Part shown: piece by piece, positions 15,649 through 15,700 of the stretch
Layout of the letters: each line of letters begins with the position of its first letter
How positions within the stretch are numbered: the stretch's first letter is position 1
Source of the DNA: JBFMDU01 sp034431935
GTDB lineage: Bacteria; Chloroflexota; Dehalococcoidia; GIF9; JBFMDU01
NCBI GenBank assembly: GCA_034431935.1
Contig: DAOUCU010000067.1
Location: 1-15,700, forward strand
DNA: 15,700 bases
Direction: 5' to 3'
The notes under the pieces: generated by a model
What the model saw: the letters and a program-made list of their open reading frames with translations, nothing else
The model's database searches: none
Told to the model about the DNA's origin: nothing
Position numbers and translations under genes: made by a program

Positions 15649-15700
15649 AGGAGACCTCCTAGAATCCTGAAAATACATCACAGAATCGAAGGAGGTCTCA
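15649..15700 (+). promoter_or_regulatory. Inverted repeat containing the ribosome-binding site of a gene beyond the window
   Basis: GAGACCTCCT (15651-15660) and AGGAGGTCTC (15690-15699) are perfect 10-bp complements with a 29-nt loop. The 3' arm is itself a strong AAGGAGG Shine-Dalgarno sequence, so a start codon probably follows at or just after 15700. The 5' arm would act as an anti-Shine-Dalgarno in the transcript. The 5' arm also forms a small palindrome (AGGAG-AC-CTCCT, 15649-15660). An insertion-sequence end is an alternative reading. Confidence 0.45.

Noticed and set aside
1..15700. tRNA, rRNA, CRISPR array or prophage/integrase signature
   Set aside because: No cloverleaf, rRNA-like segment, regular spaced repeats or phage genes were recognised on reading either strand.

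Overview
The window is about 57% GC, tightly packed, and comes from a bacterium that looks anaerobic and rich in iron-sulfur redox enzymes. Gene content (two flavin or iron-sulfur proteins fused to heterodisulfide-reductase-like CCG modules, a small trcl-type zinc ribbon next to a DEAD-box helicase, an ASST-like lipoprotein) would fit a Chloroflexota/Dehalococcoidia-type genome. That placement is inference from content only; no marker gene is present.

Layout. (1) 1-1557 (+): 3' part of a PYROXD2/CrtI-like FAD oxidoreductase, cut by the window edge. (2) 5400-1605 (-): an operon with a TTGACA/TAAAAT promoter, an ArsR-type repressor, a 1049-residue GlcD-HdrD fusion (FAD-linked oxidase, two 4Fe-4S motifs, two CCG domains) ending in a methionine/proline tetrapeptide-repeat tail, and an overlapping FmdB-type zinc ribbon. 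(3) About 5587-6531 (+): a protein with two VOC domains and no standard start codon where homology begins. (4) 6681-8310 (+): zinc-ribbon protein and RhlE-like DEAD-box helicase, with base-paired leader structures ahead of each. (5) 8620-10158 (+): exported UshA/CD73-like 5'-nucleotidase. (6) 10250-14374 (+): FadR-type regulator, an SdhA-family flavoprotein and an SdhB-HdrD fusion resembling subunit B of thiol:fumarate reductase. (7) 15548-14397 (-): a decayed ASST-like beta-propeller lipoprotein gene with four visible lesions. (8) 15649-15700: an inverted repeat containing a Shine-Dalgarno sequence, evidently the leader of a gene beyond the window.

Functionally, the two redox operons share one design: a flavoprotein passes electrons through 4Fe-4S clusters to a paired CCG module, which in known relatives handles disulfides or quinone-like acceptors. 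Each has its own one-component regulator. The substrates cannot be read from sequence; the SdhA-like subunit lacks the usual succinate/fumarate residues. The most unusual items are the tetrapeptide-repeat tail, the atypical Tfr-like pair, and the leader structures around the zinc-ribbon/helicase genes.
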